From Allodiplogaster sudhausi (taxonomy: Eukaryota; Nematoda; Chromadorea; Rhabditida; Diplogasteridae), in the NCBI GenBank assembly GCA_945643635.1, contig CALZFC010000009.1:6504501-6568500 (forward strand): a stretch of DNA of 64,000 nt, in the 5' to 3' direction. Below, in pieces: positions 9,000-22,257 of the stretch; position 1 is the first letter of the stretch, and each line of letters opens with the position of its first letter. A program made the translations under genes and the position numbers. The notes below the pieces were generated by a model, which saw only the letters and a list, made by a program, of their open reading frames with translations, ran no database searches and had not been told where the DNA came from.

Positions 9000-11900
9000 C
9001 AGATAAACTAGTTTCTCACTCTAAACGAAAAGCACTATCAATCAACAGGTTATGCACTTGGTCGGAGGACAATGAGAACAATGGCAATGTGAATTGTACA
9101 ACACATTTTGCGCTTCACTTGCCCTGCTGAATGCATTAGGCGGTTAAGCGAGGCAGAGGATAAGAAAGATAAAGCGCAAGAGTGAGAGGAAGAGGCAGAA
9201 AGAGAGAGGAGAGCGAGAAAGATAGAGAGGGAATAGAAGGACATGAGAGAGATAAACAGTCAAGCACACTAATAAAGGACATCCACTAAACCACATGACC
9301 AGAATCAAAACCCTTTTGCTTTTCGAGAAGCGCGCGCTCACAGAATCTGATATTCATCAAGCGAATGGCTAATTGGCCAGATTACATTGTTTGCTCTGAT
9401 CTGCTCTTTATTACAGCAACTTCATTTGCGCAATTCCAAGAGAGAGAAGTTTTTTTCTGAACTAAAGTCCTGAAAGGAACTTTTTCATGTACATATGGGA
9501 TAAGTTAAAATTTGGTCCATGTATCACGGAAATTATGTATGCTAAAAAAGGCGAGAATCAAGTGTTTCACGTTGCTCTGGCTTCATTCTTGTCAGACTTC
9601 TTGAGACAAGTAAAAGTGTCCCATGAACAAAAAAAGTGAGTTAAAATATGTCAAACATTCCAGAGATGTGCACGAAACACTTAATGAACTAACCTCGTCC
9701 ACAGTAAGTCTTAGACAAGTTAGAGCAACCACTCGAAAGAAAAGGAAAACAGTAAATGTTTTGAAGGATTGAAAATGTCTATATAGAATGTAGCCAAAGG
9801 GAAAATGGAAAAGGAAATAAAGTAGCCAAGACCGACGCGGTGTTTTTGTGTGGAGAAAAGGAAAAAAAGGAAACAATGTCTTCGTTTTGATGAGATTTCG
9901 AGGAGTGGCTGGCATGGCAACAAGTGAGTGCAAGTATAACGTTGCTATAAATACGAGCGTGGGAAGCAGAAGAAGAGGGCGCATCTCTCGTGTGCTAATC
10001 CATTAATAGCCAGCAGCGATGTGAAAGGTGCGAACAGACCGGAAAGAGTGAAGAACGGAGCAGAAGGAGAAGATTCTCGAGTGCACGCCTCAGTGAACCA
10101 GTAGCAGCTATGACTAATCCCCTCACTTTGCTGTATTATCTCGTTCTTCTGTTTGAATGAGAGAAAGAGAGGACACATATTTCATGGCAGCAATTCCGCG
10201 AACATCTCACACAGTTTCCTGTGGCTCACAGTCAGAGAGCTCATTAGCCTTCATTCATATTGCAAATCTGAGCGACACTTTGTCTGACAAAAATGCAACG
10301 TTAAATCAAGTGCATACAGGGAAAATAATACAAAAGAAAGTGTTTTTATACGTGGGATAAGGCTTTTGAAAATTAACAAAGTGCGGGGGCAGCTGAGTAA
10401 GAATAATGAAAAGAAGGAATTGCAATACGTATGTATGTACCGGCTACTATAGCCGCTGATATCTCTCGTTTCAAAAAGCTGAAATAGACATCGGTTGCTA
10501 AGGCTCTCACAGAAGTGCACATCGAAATGGCAACTTCTGGCTATGCGAACTCGTGAGAGAATCGGATTCTCGTCAGGCAGCAGGTGCAAGAGGAAGTGTC
10601 AATGAGGGAATTCCGCCGATGAAAGAAAGACTTATTCCTAACGTCTTCTATAAATGTGCATATACGATGCATCTTGTAGTTGGGGTCGTGCCTACAAATG
10701 CCGGAGTCAGAACAACTACGTGTTTCTCTTCAGATCCCTCTTGCTCTCTCGTTCGCGCGGTCTCTTTCTCACTCTACTAGCTTCTCTGGCATCCCCATTC
10801 ACTGTGCACTCGACTCCCTCAGTCGCAACATTGTCCTTCCAAAGTGGGAGAGAGGGGGGAAGAAGAGAGTAAGAGAGAAGGAGAGAGAGAGAGAGAGAGT
10901 TTGTCTGTGTTCATTCGCTTAGCACGAGTGCCTGAGGCCGAGTGCACTCCCTTCTTTCCGTCTAGTCTCGTGGTGGCAGCAAGATTGTATCCCAGATAAA
11001 TAATTCAGCAATTAGCAGAGTCAGACAACGACAAGCGCATATATTTTTCGAGACGAGAAATGTACATTGTTTTTCTTCGTCAGCCGCGGATTAACTCTTA
11101 CAAATGGATGTCGTTTTTTGGTTTTGAGTACAATGTGTAAAGAAAAGAATGCAATTTAAATAACAAGTTGGGCGGAAGAGGGAAAAATTAGAAAAGCCAA
11201 CCGAAAGAACGACCAAGAATGGATTCAAGCTTTCTTCTTTTCAACTCTTCTTTGATGTTCGCGCCTAGAGGAGTGATAGAGAGAGAGTGGGGGCAGCCTC
11301 TCCCATTCTTCTCCTTCCTCGAACTCTGGTCGTTGTCGCCTTCCGGAGAGCAGCACTTTTCGACTTGTTACCAGAGGGGGCCTTTTGAATGCGCAGTTCT
11401 CTTCTGAATGGCCGCCGCCCGGATGTTTTCTCTGTTTTGGCGCCCACTCAGCAGCAAGCCAGGAAGCTGTCCTTGGCCGCCTCCCCGCCCGGACCCCGCC
11501 CAGTCCTCAGACGATTCTGGAATGCGAACAGAAGAGAAGTCAAGAGAAACAGGCCTGATTTCTGCTCTGCTGAGAAGAGTTCGCATGTATGCATTCATGT
11601 ACATACTAGATAAGTAGAGCGCATGTGTCTCGCAGTCAACACGAAGTTGTCTTTGACCGCCGACTTGTCTGAGTGCGCCTCATCAGGCAAAGAGCATGTT
11701 ACGTGCAATTTAGCAACAAGAACATTTGACACAACCTAAGGATAAATACCCGTAGAATGGATGAGCAACATAAAGCCACTGCTTCATATCCACTTGTCAA
11801 ATATAATGATAGTGCTTCTTGGCGTGAATTACCACTGCTGCAATGGTTTCATTACAGATTGCGATCTCGCACTATCACCCTCCTCACTCTCCTCCCTATG

Positions 11901-13320
11901 GTTTCCTTGGCTAATCGATGACTTTCAGTTCACTTACAAGTAGAATTACATAATACTTAGCATTACATAATCAAAGTAACAATGGAATATTGTAATCTTC
12001 TAGTTTTACCTGCAAATATTGCCAATGGAAAATAGACTTGTAAACAATGAACAACTATGAAAGTGGTTTAAACGAATCAACTAGACAAACTTATCAAACA
12101 ACAGGTAAACAAAGTAAAGAATCAACAGTACGTTTGGTTTAAAGAAACTAAGTAAATTAGTAGTAAATAGCGAAACTAATTAAATAAATTTTGAATAGGG
12201 TTACAACATATGTATCTAAATTCGTTTGTCTACACTGAATAAGTGATGAGTCTAATCGCAAGAAAATTGTCTCCATAGAGAGTGAAAACTTGTATTCGTA
12301 TAAACTTTTTTATCTCGCTTTTCTCCCTCTGTTTTTTTTTTTACAAATTTGTGCTTAGATGTATAAGATTTACTCATTCATTTCTTGGAAACGAGCTGAT
12401 TCAAATAAGAATGTTCTCATCTGATGTGCATATTTATCGGCGAATGCTTACTCGATTACGCGAAGATATTTGCAACTTGTTGAAAAGTTCTGATTGTGCT
12501 GCTTTTGGAAATGCATCTGGAATCATCAAGGTCATCGAAAATGGAATCATTTGAAAATATACCTTCGAATTTTTTTTAATATTTTAAAATGTAAATTGAC
12601 ATTAAAATCAATTAGTGTGAGCATAAAACGACGTGTTCGGATATCAGACTTTCGCGCTATAGACAATACAGACAAGAATAGCCGGTGGCATGCCAATTTG
12701 GCCATGGTAGATTCGGTATGAAGATCAAAACATGCGGTCTATTTGAACAATCTGGAAGGAACTTGGTGTACCTTGGGTTACATGTATGGTGTGATTTATT
12801 AACTTCTCTCTAAATGTTATTTTTGAATGTCCCGCACCTCTCATCGCTCTGGATACGCTGAATGGCGAAATTAATCCAAAGAATATTTTATTTTTTGAAT
12901 AATTCGAGCTTACTTGTTACAGGCCAAACATTCTCGCAGTTGCCCGGATTACGAAGTGCATATGAGATCACTCCGATAATCCACTTTTTTCTAGGCAGTA
13001 GTCTAGGCATGCCGGATTATCGCGCCTTTAGCTCCCGATATTTCGTTGCAACATTGTAAAAGGTTTCATCCGCTTTCTGCCTTGTGAAGTACGAAGCTCG
13101 AGGAACAAGTGATACTATTTATTCGTAGCATAGCACTATGCGTATTTATGAAAATAAAGAGAAATGCACAAGATATTATTACAATAAGTGGAAAACAATC
13201 TGTTACTTTTACTCTTAAGATGGGTGATTTTACGGATATACATAGCGTCGTTTTGAAAATATTATGACAGATCTTATGCATGTGTGTGGATAGATATACA
13301 TGTATTTTTTCCCTTACAGA
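9000..13320. other. 4.3-kb intergenic stretch, no confident gene
   Basis: Mixed AT-rich and CT/GA-rich sequence. It holds GA-rich tracts (9150-9250, 10845-10900) and a GC-richer patch at 11270-11530. Several open frames exist (9592-9984 minus, 11219-11613 plus, 12282-12554 plus), but none shows a domain I recognise. A TATAAATA at about 9944-9951 could be a plus-strand promoter. Confidence 0.4.
9592..9984 (-). CDS. Possible small secreted protein, weakly supported
   Basis: A 130-residue open frame whose N-terminus looks like a signal peptide (MRPLLLLPTLVFIATLYLHS). The rest is Phe/Leu-rich and low in complexity, as expected of a chance frame across pyrimidine-rich DNA. No family recognised. 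It may be no gene, or only its first 30 codons may be a real exon. Confidence 0.2.
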   Translation of the reverse strand: MRPLLLLPTLVFIATLYLHSLVAMPATPRNLIKTKTLFPFFPFLHTKTPRRSWLLYFLFHFPFGYILYRHFQSFKTFTVFLFFRVVALTCLRLTVDEVSSLSVSCTSLECLTYFNSLFLFMGHFYLSQEV

Positions 13321-15027
13321 CTATCTCTGTCGATTATGATGATTCTGTAAAGGCCTCGCTGCAGTGGTCGACGACGCGATCTCCGTCACCGCAACGATGG
13401 ACGAGGCGAAGCGGAACTGCTCCAGACGAAAGCCGCACGTCACGCGGCTGAGCGACGCGAGCTGAAGACAACTTCATAAGCGATACAATTATCAGACTAT
13501 CTACACCATGATGCTTTTTAACAACAAAATTACGTAGGTAAGAGAAAAAGAAGAAGAATCCTAAAAATGCGGACTAACTTGCTGCCAGAATATTCTACGA
13601 TATTCAGACGAGCGTGCAAAGCAGACATAGTAATTCTGCGAGTAGCAAGCCATGGCGCAGAGCACCTAAGCAATAGGGGACGGTGTTGCCAATCGACGGG
13701 ATTTACTCTGTTTTATTAACATTACGTTGCAAACTGGCTTAAACTTGTAGAATATGTATAATTCAAATTAGGGAAATATCACATTGTATGTCTGCGCCGC
13801 TTCTATGACGTCTTTGCTCGCCTTCAGCAGGTTCAACAGGTTCACGATGACGACGCCGATGTAGCTAATAAAGCGGGCATTTTTATATATCTCTCTCGGT
13901 TTAAGCTTTGAAGTTTATTCTTCAGCTTCATTATTTCTGTGACATTTGTGATTAGCAGCGTTCGTATTATTTGCATACCACTTTAAACACGTTATGCACC
14001 TGTCTTTTTGGATAAAGTTATTTTCAGCAAAAATTTTGCTAACCGTGTGAGAATGAATACAACGAGAATAACGGAGAGACTCTTCAGTGCTTTCCGCTCG
14101 ACATTGCCACCGGCGGCCTTCATGCTCTGATGACGTGAACGGACGAAGATGGTCAAGAAGGCGACGCAGTACGTCACTATCGTAATGCCGCCGCACACCA
14201 TGGCGCCCAGATACCTTTAATCAATATTGCCCGCTTGGAAATAATATCAAAATTGTATTCTCGTACCAAAAATTGTTAGCCGTTTTGTTGAGCGAGAGTG
14301 GCGGATTGCAATAAGGAATCTGCGCGTCATCGAGAAGATAGAAACCGAGAAAAACGGATGTTGCACCGTAAGCGGCGGTTGGGATGCAGAGGACGAGAAC
14401 GTAGCGAAGGTCAGTGAAACGGCGATGCCTGAGTAAGGTTCTTCTTTAGAGCTTATTGATATATCATTGTATCGTTACATTATTTGTTGATAGAGACATT
14501 GAATTAATAATAACAAGTATAAGTTTTCTTGCAATGTTCAATCGCATACTTTCCGGGAAGGAGAATGGAGACAAGCAAGTCACACGAGATGGTTGCCATC
14601 AGGCCGGACTGCATGCAGTGAAGGAAGACGTATGGGGAGAGAATTTTGTAGCAAATATATCTAAATGAAGTAATTTTTTTATCAAGTCGATTATAACTTT
14701 ACGAACGTTATTAACAAACCTGTAGATTGGAACGTTAAGCGCGCCGTAGATGATGTTGACCCACTCGAATAAAATGCAGAAGCTCTGATCTACGCACAAC
14801 ATGGTAAACATTAAGCCTGAAGTAGAAAGAGAAGAGTAAACTCCATTCCCAAAGAACGACTAACATAAGCAATAGTTTTTTAATACAAGAAACGAACCAT
14901 ATTTTGTGCGCAAGTTCGGCAGCTTGAAATGGGCGTAGACAATGTTCAAATTGCCAAAGATGCCAAGAATGTTGAAGATAACAATGCAGACATCAATTAT
15001 GATTCGGTCTGCTAGGCCAAGTGCCAT
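13321..15027 (-). CDS. Srsx-like 7TM chemoreceptor, paralog A
   Basis: G-protein-coupled receptor expected in sensory neuron cilia. Exons: 15027-14898, 14816-14720, 14660-14550, 14428-14267, 14214-14044, 13864-13783, 13665-13579 and 13461-13321, giving 326 residues. Exon lengths 130/97/111/162/171/82/87 are identical in the three sister genes downstream, which fixes the model. TM1 is CIVIFNILGIFGNLNIVYAH. TM3 contains SGLMATISCDLLVSILLP, with no DRY, as is usual for this family. Loop 2 has YCNPPLSLN, TM5-6 include KALKSLSVILVVFILTRYIG, and TM7 runs into CYSQNYYVCFARSSEYRRIF, the Srsx-like NFxVYxxxSxEYR tail. The last exon (47 codons) is unrelated in sequence to those of the other copies. A TTTCAG shortly upstream of the ATG could be a trans-splice acceptor. 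Assignment to Srsx rather than another nematode serpentine family is likely but not certain. Confidence 0.85.
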
Positions 15028-16563
15028 TGAATCTGAATGTTTGCCTGAAACAATTTAATTGGAACCATTATCATTCTAATTATTGCAATTCGATCGGAAA
15101 ATAATATGCAGTAAGATATTATGTAAATTCTATGATAATCTGTGGACAATTGCGGAATTCGATGAGAGAAATCATAGCTTGCGTGACTGCAAATATTACC
15201 ATGTATGATTCAGAATGTGAGAATTGTAGAATAGGAGTATGCTCAAAGTGTAGAATTGCCCCCTTTAGATGTCTGACCTTAACTTCCATAACGACCCGCA
15301 AAATGCAATCAGTTCATTACATACAACACCAGGAAGCCCATATCTTATTCAAGAACGGTGAAAACGCAAAAGTGCCGCTAAACAAATGTTGTTTTTATCT
15401 ATGCGATACTTGATGCATTCTTGGTAGCCGTATGCGGTAATATGCACTCTTAGCCGCGGTTATTGCTAACACCAACATATGTATGTATGTAGTAAATACA
15501 TACATATGTTCTTATACATATATATAGCATTCTGGATAGAATCTACATAGATATAAGAAAGAAAGTATGAAAAAATGTAAGAAATAAGGTTAGAGAGAAA
15601 GCAAGAATGAAAGTAAAAAAGGTAAGAAAGAAAGTAAGACAATAAGTAACAAAGAAACTAAGAAAGAGAGTAAGAAAGAGAAAAAGAAATAAGTGTGAAA
15701 TAAAGTAAGAAAGAGAGCAAGAAAGATAAAAAGAAGAAAAGATGTAAAAAAAAATGCACTAAATGCGTAATGGGTTCGGGTATATCTATTCACTGCAAGA
15801 GAAAAGTTAGGATAACCGTGAAATGAGAGAGGCGAGTAAAAAATCATATCAAGAGGTTTGTCTGCGCCACCACTCTAACAGACTATTCCCTACCTTCGCG
15901 GATCTCTCAATTAAATCTCCGAGGTTCCAAGCTATAACATAAAACAAATGACCGTGAGAGTTCCTGCAGTCCTCAGAACATTTTGTTTGAGCTACGAACT
16001 TTCTTGAGAATGAGGGCGCTGCTGAAGGGTAGTTCTCCAGCAGGTGTTAAAACTGCGAAGCGAATGAGACGTTCTTTATTCCCTCGTCATGATCCCTTGC
16101 TGAGGAGAAAGAGTGACAGAGATAGCGAGAGAGAAAAAGCAGAGAGAAAGAGAAAGACTCAATAGAACTTGAGACTCGTATTGCGACTGCTGTGGTATTT
16201 GGCAGAGAGGCTATGAATCATGAATTACATTCCAGATAGTTCAACATCTTTCTCAATTATCAGTCTTAATCGGATCAACTTCCAAAACAGAATGCTTTAT
16301 AAATGAATGAAGAAGAGCAAACAATTGTTGCGTAATATTGAAAATGAAAGAAATACGACATCATTACTCAGATTGTGCTGATGACGAGTCCTGACTGGGT
16401 TCAGTCCTGAAGTGCTAGAGAAATATCAGCATATATATTTCTTTTTTAATTCAAAAGTACTATTACGAGATTAGATTTAAAAGTTGTATCGAGTGCAGAT
16501 ATCGACAAAATGAGAATCGGAGCCGATATTTACTACCATTTCTGTCTAGTATTCCGGCGCTGA
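15028..16563. other. Intergenic region with purine-rich and palindromic repeats
   Basis: Contains a palindrome (CATATGTATGTAT with its complement) at about 15478-15510 and a long GAAAG/GTAAG-rich purine tract at 15550-15760. No supported gene. Probably includes the promoter of chemoreceptor A (right side of its ATG) and of the F-box gene. Confidence 0.5.
15550..15760. repeat. Purine-rich simple repeat (GTAAGAAA-like)
   Basis: About 200 bases of imperfect AAGAAAGTAAGAAAGA units with almost no pyrimidine other than T in GTAAG. The frames across it are low-complexity shadows. Confidence 0.7.
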
Positions 16564-17481
16564 ATGGTTTCTTCAACCATCGCTCTCGTGAATGAGAGCA
16601 ACGTTACTGTAACCAACTCGGTTGGTGCATCCTTATATCCTGCTTCTTCAGAATCTTCCTTATTAATAGTTCGGTGGTTGCAGAGTGTGTCGCGTGCACA
16701 GTCCGATGAGTCGCTGTCTCTTCTCACGATGCCACTTCCAGTTGTCGCCCTCATTGCCTCCTTCCTCAGCCTCCATGACTTCTCTAAGCTCCGTGCAACT
16801 TGCCGTGCAGCAAAGGAAGTAAGCATACAAGTTGCAGCTTTTTTCGCTTCTCATCCAGTAAAAAAAACTAATATGAAAAGTAAATCTAACACCAATTCCG
16901 TAGCACCCCAGTGATGACAAGTAATTCATATTTTCAATATGTTCATAAATGATTGTAGATGGTGTCGTATAAGATGCTCGCTTGCCACATTCTTTCGCTG
17001 CCTCGTGCTGCCTTTCTTTTGACTCGTTTACGGTCACGAAAGGAGTCAGCACTTTGGAGCAAGTGCAACTCGCCTGGATTCGGATGCAGCAACTCGCCCC
17101 TCCCCAGGCCATTCGCTTTGTCGACTTCAGCGGCATAGACACCCTTGGAAATGACACTCTCCTGGAGATCTTTAAGGTTGTGGAACAGTTTGGGAATCAT
17201 AAGCGATGCAAATACAGTGCTGCTAATGCAATATAAAATGGGTGTTGGCAAAAAATTGACTGAATCGAGCTCTCGAAACGTAATGTAATTGAAGTGTCAG
17301 AGTGCCTCGTTGTTTGAGGAGCCGCTCGAGAGCGTCAAGGCGCTTCGCTTGAAGGGCTGCATCATTCTCAGCAGTTCCTGGCCAGTGCTTGGCCGGCTCT
17401 TCCCTAACGTTGAAAGGGGCGTCCTCACCCCAAGATTCTCGCAGGAACGGTCGGTTTGCGAGAGAGAATCTAGGCCTTGTT
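16564..17481 (+). CDS. F-box / leucine-rich-repeat protein, possibly frameshifted
   Basis: Predicted substrate adaptor of an SCF ubiquitin ligase. Exon 1 (16564-16818) ends in a clear F-box: MPLPVVALIASFLSLHDFSK, then LRATCRAAKE, and a GTAAGC donor. Exon 2 opens at 16959 in phase, reading MVSYKMLACHILSLPRAAFL, but stops unless the frame changes near 17035-17045. From there the adjacent frame reads VSTLEQVQLAWIRMQQLAPP and then AIRFVDFSGIDTLGNDTLLE, which looks like LRR sequence and ends at a GTTGTG donor near 17172. Exon 3 from about 17295 continues SVKALRLKGCIILSS and GRLFPNVE, another LRR-like unit, up to 17481. The frame jump is either a one-base lesion or a splice I missed. The gene may lack its original 3' end, because the retrotransposon begins about 200 bases further on. 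Confidence 0.6.
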
Positions 17482-17689
17482 GAATGAAGAATGTCTTGGT
17501 TATTTTGAAGGGCGGACTGTGCTTAGCAGCTGACGAATGAGGGCCGTAAGAAGGCGGAGCGAGTGAAGGGGAGCGAGTGCGAGGGCCTTCTTCTTTATTC
17601 ACTTTATTCTTTATTCTCATACAAGATGTTACTTCATGAGATACAATTGCAATGGCATATGCCCTTATATGCAATACAAAAAACATAGA

Positions 17690-20452
17690 TAGATAAACAA
17701 ATCTATGTAAATCTATGTAATTCGGAAAGAAAAATTTAAAATAATTGAAAAAAGCTAAAGATCCTAAAGTTATTATTTAATGAAGTAGGATAGGATAAAT
17801 TCCAGCAAGTCATTACAATGGAGAAGAAATATCTTTTAACTTAGCAGGCAAAGAATTAATAAAGGTTGAAACTGAGGTTGAGAAATCACTATCTGATAAA
17901 CTATTGAGAAGAGAGACAGTCTGGTGAGAAATGGAGTTTCTAAGAGTATTGTCAGAAGCGCTGAAGAGAGGAATAAGTTTGAAAGATCTACCCCTAGTGC
18001 GTGAGGCTTTTAGATTGAAAAATAATGAAATTGGCAAGTCAGATGAGCCAGAACAAATTGAAAACATTATCTGATAGCAAGCAATGTTGCTACGCATAAC
18101 CATGGTAGGTAGAGAGAATTCCTTACAAGCATCCTCATACGATTTAAAATTAAGCTTACAGCGAGCATAAAGGCGCCTTAAGAAATATTTTTGCACATTT
18201 TCAATGAGCCTATTTTCACACAGCAAGTGCGGATGATATACAGGAGAGGCATATTCTACAATTGAACGAACATACGTTTTATAGGCGGCGATGAGCGTTT
18301 TTGAAGAACGTGAACGAATGCACAAAAAGAGAAAATTGGTGCGCTTATTAGCTTTCTTCGCGATATCAATTATATGCTGACGGAAAGAGAGATTGTTAGA
18401 AAAGAGAACACCCAAGTCGCGAACGTAAAGAGGAGTTGGAATAGAAGTACCGAAAATAAATGAGGGAATTCGTGGATTGTTTGGGCCAAAATGAAGCAAG
18501 GCACATTTATCAGCATTGATTCGTAGCTGCCACCTAGAAACCCATTCTTCGATAGACGATATGGCATCAGAAAGTGGGCTACCGCTAGATGAATGAATGG
18601 CAATGACTTTTAAATCGTCGGCGAAGAGGAACGGAATAAATCTATTCCTATCGCTAAGTAATCACATATATCGTTAATGTAGATTAAGAAAAGCAGCGGA
18701 CCAAGCACAGTTCCTTGTCCAATTCCAGAGAGAACTTTAGTGGGCGAAGAGAACACATTGTCTATCGAAACAACTTGGGAACGGTCACATAGCCAGTTAG
18801 ATAGCCATGAATGCAGACAACCAGAAATGCCATAGGATGCAAGCTTTGCTAAGAGTTTGGATTGCGAGACAGTATCAAAGGCTTTGGCGAAGTCTATATA
18901 CAACACATCGAAAGTAATTTTTCTAGCACGAAGCTCAAGCAATTTGTTCTTATATACCAACAACTGTAATGTAGAACTGCGCTTACTACGAAAACCGAAT
19001 TGGTTGTCAGAGAGAAGACGATTATCTGCGAGATGCTGAGATATTGAAAATTTTATAATGCGTTCTATGCATTTCGAGATAGAGCTGGTAAGATAAATAG
19101 GACGATAGTTGCCAGGATCATTGCGAGCACCTTTTTTGAATAGGGGCTTAACAACAGCTTCTTTCCATTCAGAGGGAATTACGCCCGAATCAAAAGAAAA
19201 CTGGAAAATAATAGACAGAGGAAGAGCAAGAGATGTGGCACAGCGCTTTAAAAACAATGAAGGAATCTTTTCAGGTCCTAAGGACGTCTTAGCCGGCATA
19301 TTACGCAGAAAGCGTTCAACAATATGAGGTGAAAAGTCGATAAGGTCCAATTTATGAGAGACACGTGAAGGGAAAGTGGGTGTAATACCATCATCGAGAG
19401 TAAATACAGAGCTAAAATGATTTGAAAGAGCAGCAACTTTCTCTTCATTGGATGAGGCAATAGAAGAATCAGGTAAAGAAAGAGATGGAACAAGCAGCTT
19501 ACTTTTAGTGAGCTTACGCATGTGGACAAAGAGACCATTCTTATTTGATAAAACACGATTTTTCTCTCTATTAACTGCTTCTCGGCGCATGTGATAGCGA
19601 ATCTTTCGACAAACATTACGGTATTCTAAACTGTTGGCAGAACGTTTCCATAAGCGATTCTTAATTTTAATTAGTCGAGCTAGTACTATGTTATGCTTAA
19701 TTGGCGTTGTAGAATTAGCAAACGGAATACATGTAATAATACGCCTGACGGTACTCCTCCAGCTGGGAGGGTGTGTAGTCTGGGCGCGCGGTTGCCTGAG
19801 TGCCCGGGTTCTGGCGACGGAATTGGGAGAGACGCTTCATGAAGTCGATTGCGGCTTCCCGAGCGGGGAAGACGATCACGACTGGACGGGGAGGAGCCGT
19901 TGCTGATCGCCTCTGGCCGACTCGAAAAAATCGAGTCGGGGCCGTAGCTTAAAGCTGGTCGATGAATGCGGCGACCGTAGTTGAGTCATCGTCCGTCTCG
20001 GCAAGATTGCGAACGAACGAACGGCACTGGCGGAGAGGATCGCGGACTGCGTCGTACTCCTTCAGCGCCTCGCGAACGACATTGACAGTTGGAGCACGAG
20101 TGGATCCGACGTTCCCGAGCATAGATTGAACCTCAGCCTGCAGTTCAATGAACTTCCGGTTGAGGCTCACTTGATTCTTGGCGATGACTTCGATGCTGTT
20201 ATTGAGGGCGGCGACCTCACAACGCAGCTTGTTGACGACGTCGATGAGGGAGGCATGCAGATTATCCAAGTCTGATTTTTTCCCCTTCGGGCTGAGGCCG
20301 AAAAACGTTGTTGATTTTGTCTTCCGCGGATTATCGATCATAAGCCTGCGGCGCAATCTTATCTGATGGAACGGAGCCCATGGTGGACCGACCGGCTTCC
20401 AAGAGAAAAGAAAGCGAATGTGAGAAAAGGAAATTCTCTCCCTCATCGCCAC
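17690..20452 (-). mobile_element. Defective non-LTR retrotransposon (LINE, CR1/Jockey-like)
   Basis: Minus-strand remains of a two-ORF LINE. The ORF1-like part (20452-about 19730) has a coiled-coil stretch (LDNLHASLIDVVNKLRCEVA) and, after one in-frame TAA at about 19949, a conserved C-terminal piece (RPVVIVFPAREAAIDFMKRL). It then runs directly into the 3' part of ORF2: from about 19740 the frame enters a reverse transcriptase (NYRPIYLTSSISKCIERIIK; FDVLYIDFAKAFDTV; SGIGQGTVLGPLLFLIYIND). No endonuclease domain is present, so about 1 kb seems deleted. A one-base frame break near 18650-18660 separates this from the FADD catalytic motif and the thumb/C-terminal part that ends at 17813. A duplicated ACATAGATTT-type motif at 17700-17725 may be the microsatellite 3' tail. 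Not autonomous as it stands. Confidence 0.85.
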
Positions 20453-20459
20453 TTTCCCG

Positions 20460-22250
20460 CGATTTCAGGTTGCAGAACTTAGGGAATAAACTGTTTGTGC
20501 CATCTGTTTAAAGATTACGGGTATAACCAGGACGTAATACAAAAGAGTTTCCTAGAAAGACTTACGAAGCCTAAACATATAAAAAAATATTAAGCAAATG
20601 TTAAGATTATTTAATATAAAAAAGATGTTTCAGATAAAGATGTGTGTTTTATTTTCGAGACATCTATGATGAGACATTATCTTCAGCCTTCTAGCACTAA
20701 AAAAATCCCATTAGACAACACAATAGTACGCTTGTTGTGGCGCTCAGTTAAATAAAACATCGTGAAGAAAACATGTGATGGCAAACAATATATGCAAAAT
20801 ATGGATCATGTTATCAATGGGATACATGATGAATTCTTGGTATCCGCATAGGCCTTGCTACTGACACCAACGTAGTATATATGTATGTAATACATATCGC
20901 AGTACTTACACAGCGAACCATGTAGACAAGATATAAATAATAAAAATCATGTACTTATCGAATCCATGAATGAAAAGGTGATACATTGTAGAAGAATGAC
21001 AGATAATATGCAAAAAAAATTTCATTTCGACCAAGCATACCATGGATGGTATTCAAAAGTAGAAAATGAACATACAATTCATGTTTCTCGTCTCAACAAA
21101 CATTATGGTAGAGTTTTCAGAATACATTTTCCATTTTTATCAGCTTTCGCAGAACAGCTCAAAATAGTCGAATCCGGTCGTCGATTTTTTTTCGAAATTT
21201 CAAGATTTCTGAAACATGAACAGGTTATTCTTTTTCATCGGTGGATATATTATGTAAAAGTCTCTGCTCTTTCGAATGGTTATGACCTTTTAGGCAATCC
21301 GGCTCACAAATGACCTGATAGTTGGCCCCGAAGGAGTTTTCGTACATTTATTTCGCCATCTAGGCTCGTAAAAATGAAATTTCTTGATTTTTTGAATACT
21401 TTTGAGTAGTATATCATAAAAGAACTTCGAAGAATCATGGAACACCCATTATTGGGTGCTAGATGCTTCAAAAGAACAATTTTGAAATATTTGCTAAAAA
21501 ATATTAAGAAATGTCGCCTTCAACAGCCAGAATTTAAATACATATTCCCAAAAAATGGGTCCTCCAAAATGATTTTTGCTATAAAGCTTTATCCGAAGCA
21601 GTTTTAGCTGCTCTTTCTAACAGTATAAATATTGTGTGGAAAATCGGTGTACAAGACCCATAAATGGTCAAAAGAACGAGTATTTTTACACCAGAAATTG
21701 GCCTAAAACACAAAAAAAATTATATTTGGCCCTTAAACTTAATTTTTATGTACAAATCATATATCATTTTGAAGAGCATGAAAAACTACATCGAATGGAC
21801 CATTTTGTGTAACAATTGTTTAAGTTTGAATGATATTATGGTTTGCATCCAACACAGAAATCTGCTTAGGAACCCATATTCAATTTCCTCTTAGAAACAT
21901 ATTATATGCAGTTTCTTCTCCTCTTTCCTGTGATAGATTCAGTTTTTTGCAAGTCATAATAATAAAAAAAGTTATTGCCTGAAAACCACTTTTTAAAAAC
22001 TTAAATTAGACAAAAGTCATATAAATTTTATTTTTCGAAAGTAGTCACCACGGACTTTTTTGTGTAGTTTTGAACAAGGAATCGACCACTGAAAAGATTA
22101 TTGAGAAATATTAAGTATAACGGAAGATATGGTCTTTCAAAAGTTTAGAGCATTTAGACTTATAACTAAGACAAAAAAATTTTCTAAAACTTTTTGACCA
22201 CCTAAACTTCGTTATGAACTCTATATGCATCCCTTCTAAAGTTTTCAAAG
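20460..22250. other. AT-rich region of unclear origin
   Basis: Very AT-rich. Two plus-strand frames (20966-21313, 115 residues; 21664-21894) have no recognisable domain, low-complexity composition and no clear splice context. They may be decayed transposon sequence or chance. Confidence 0.35.
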
Positions 22251-22257
22251 TAATACC

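Noticed and set aside
9050..9341. Ser/Leu-rich minus-strand frames after the kinase start
   Set aside because: Read from a GA-rich tract; low complexity, no recognisable feature.
20966..21313. 115-residue plus-strand ORF as a gene or transposase fragment
   Set aside because: No catalytic motif or domain could be recognised. In AT-rich DNA an open frame of this size can occur by chance, so it is left as undefined.
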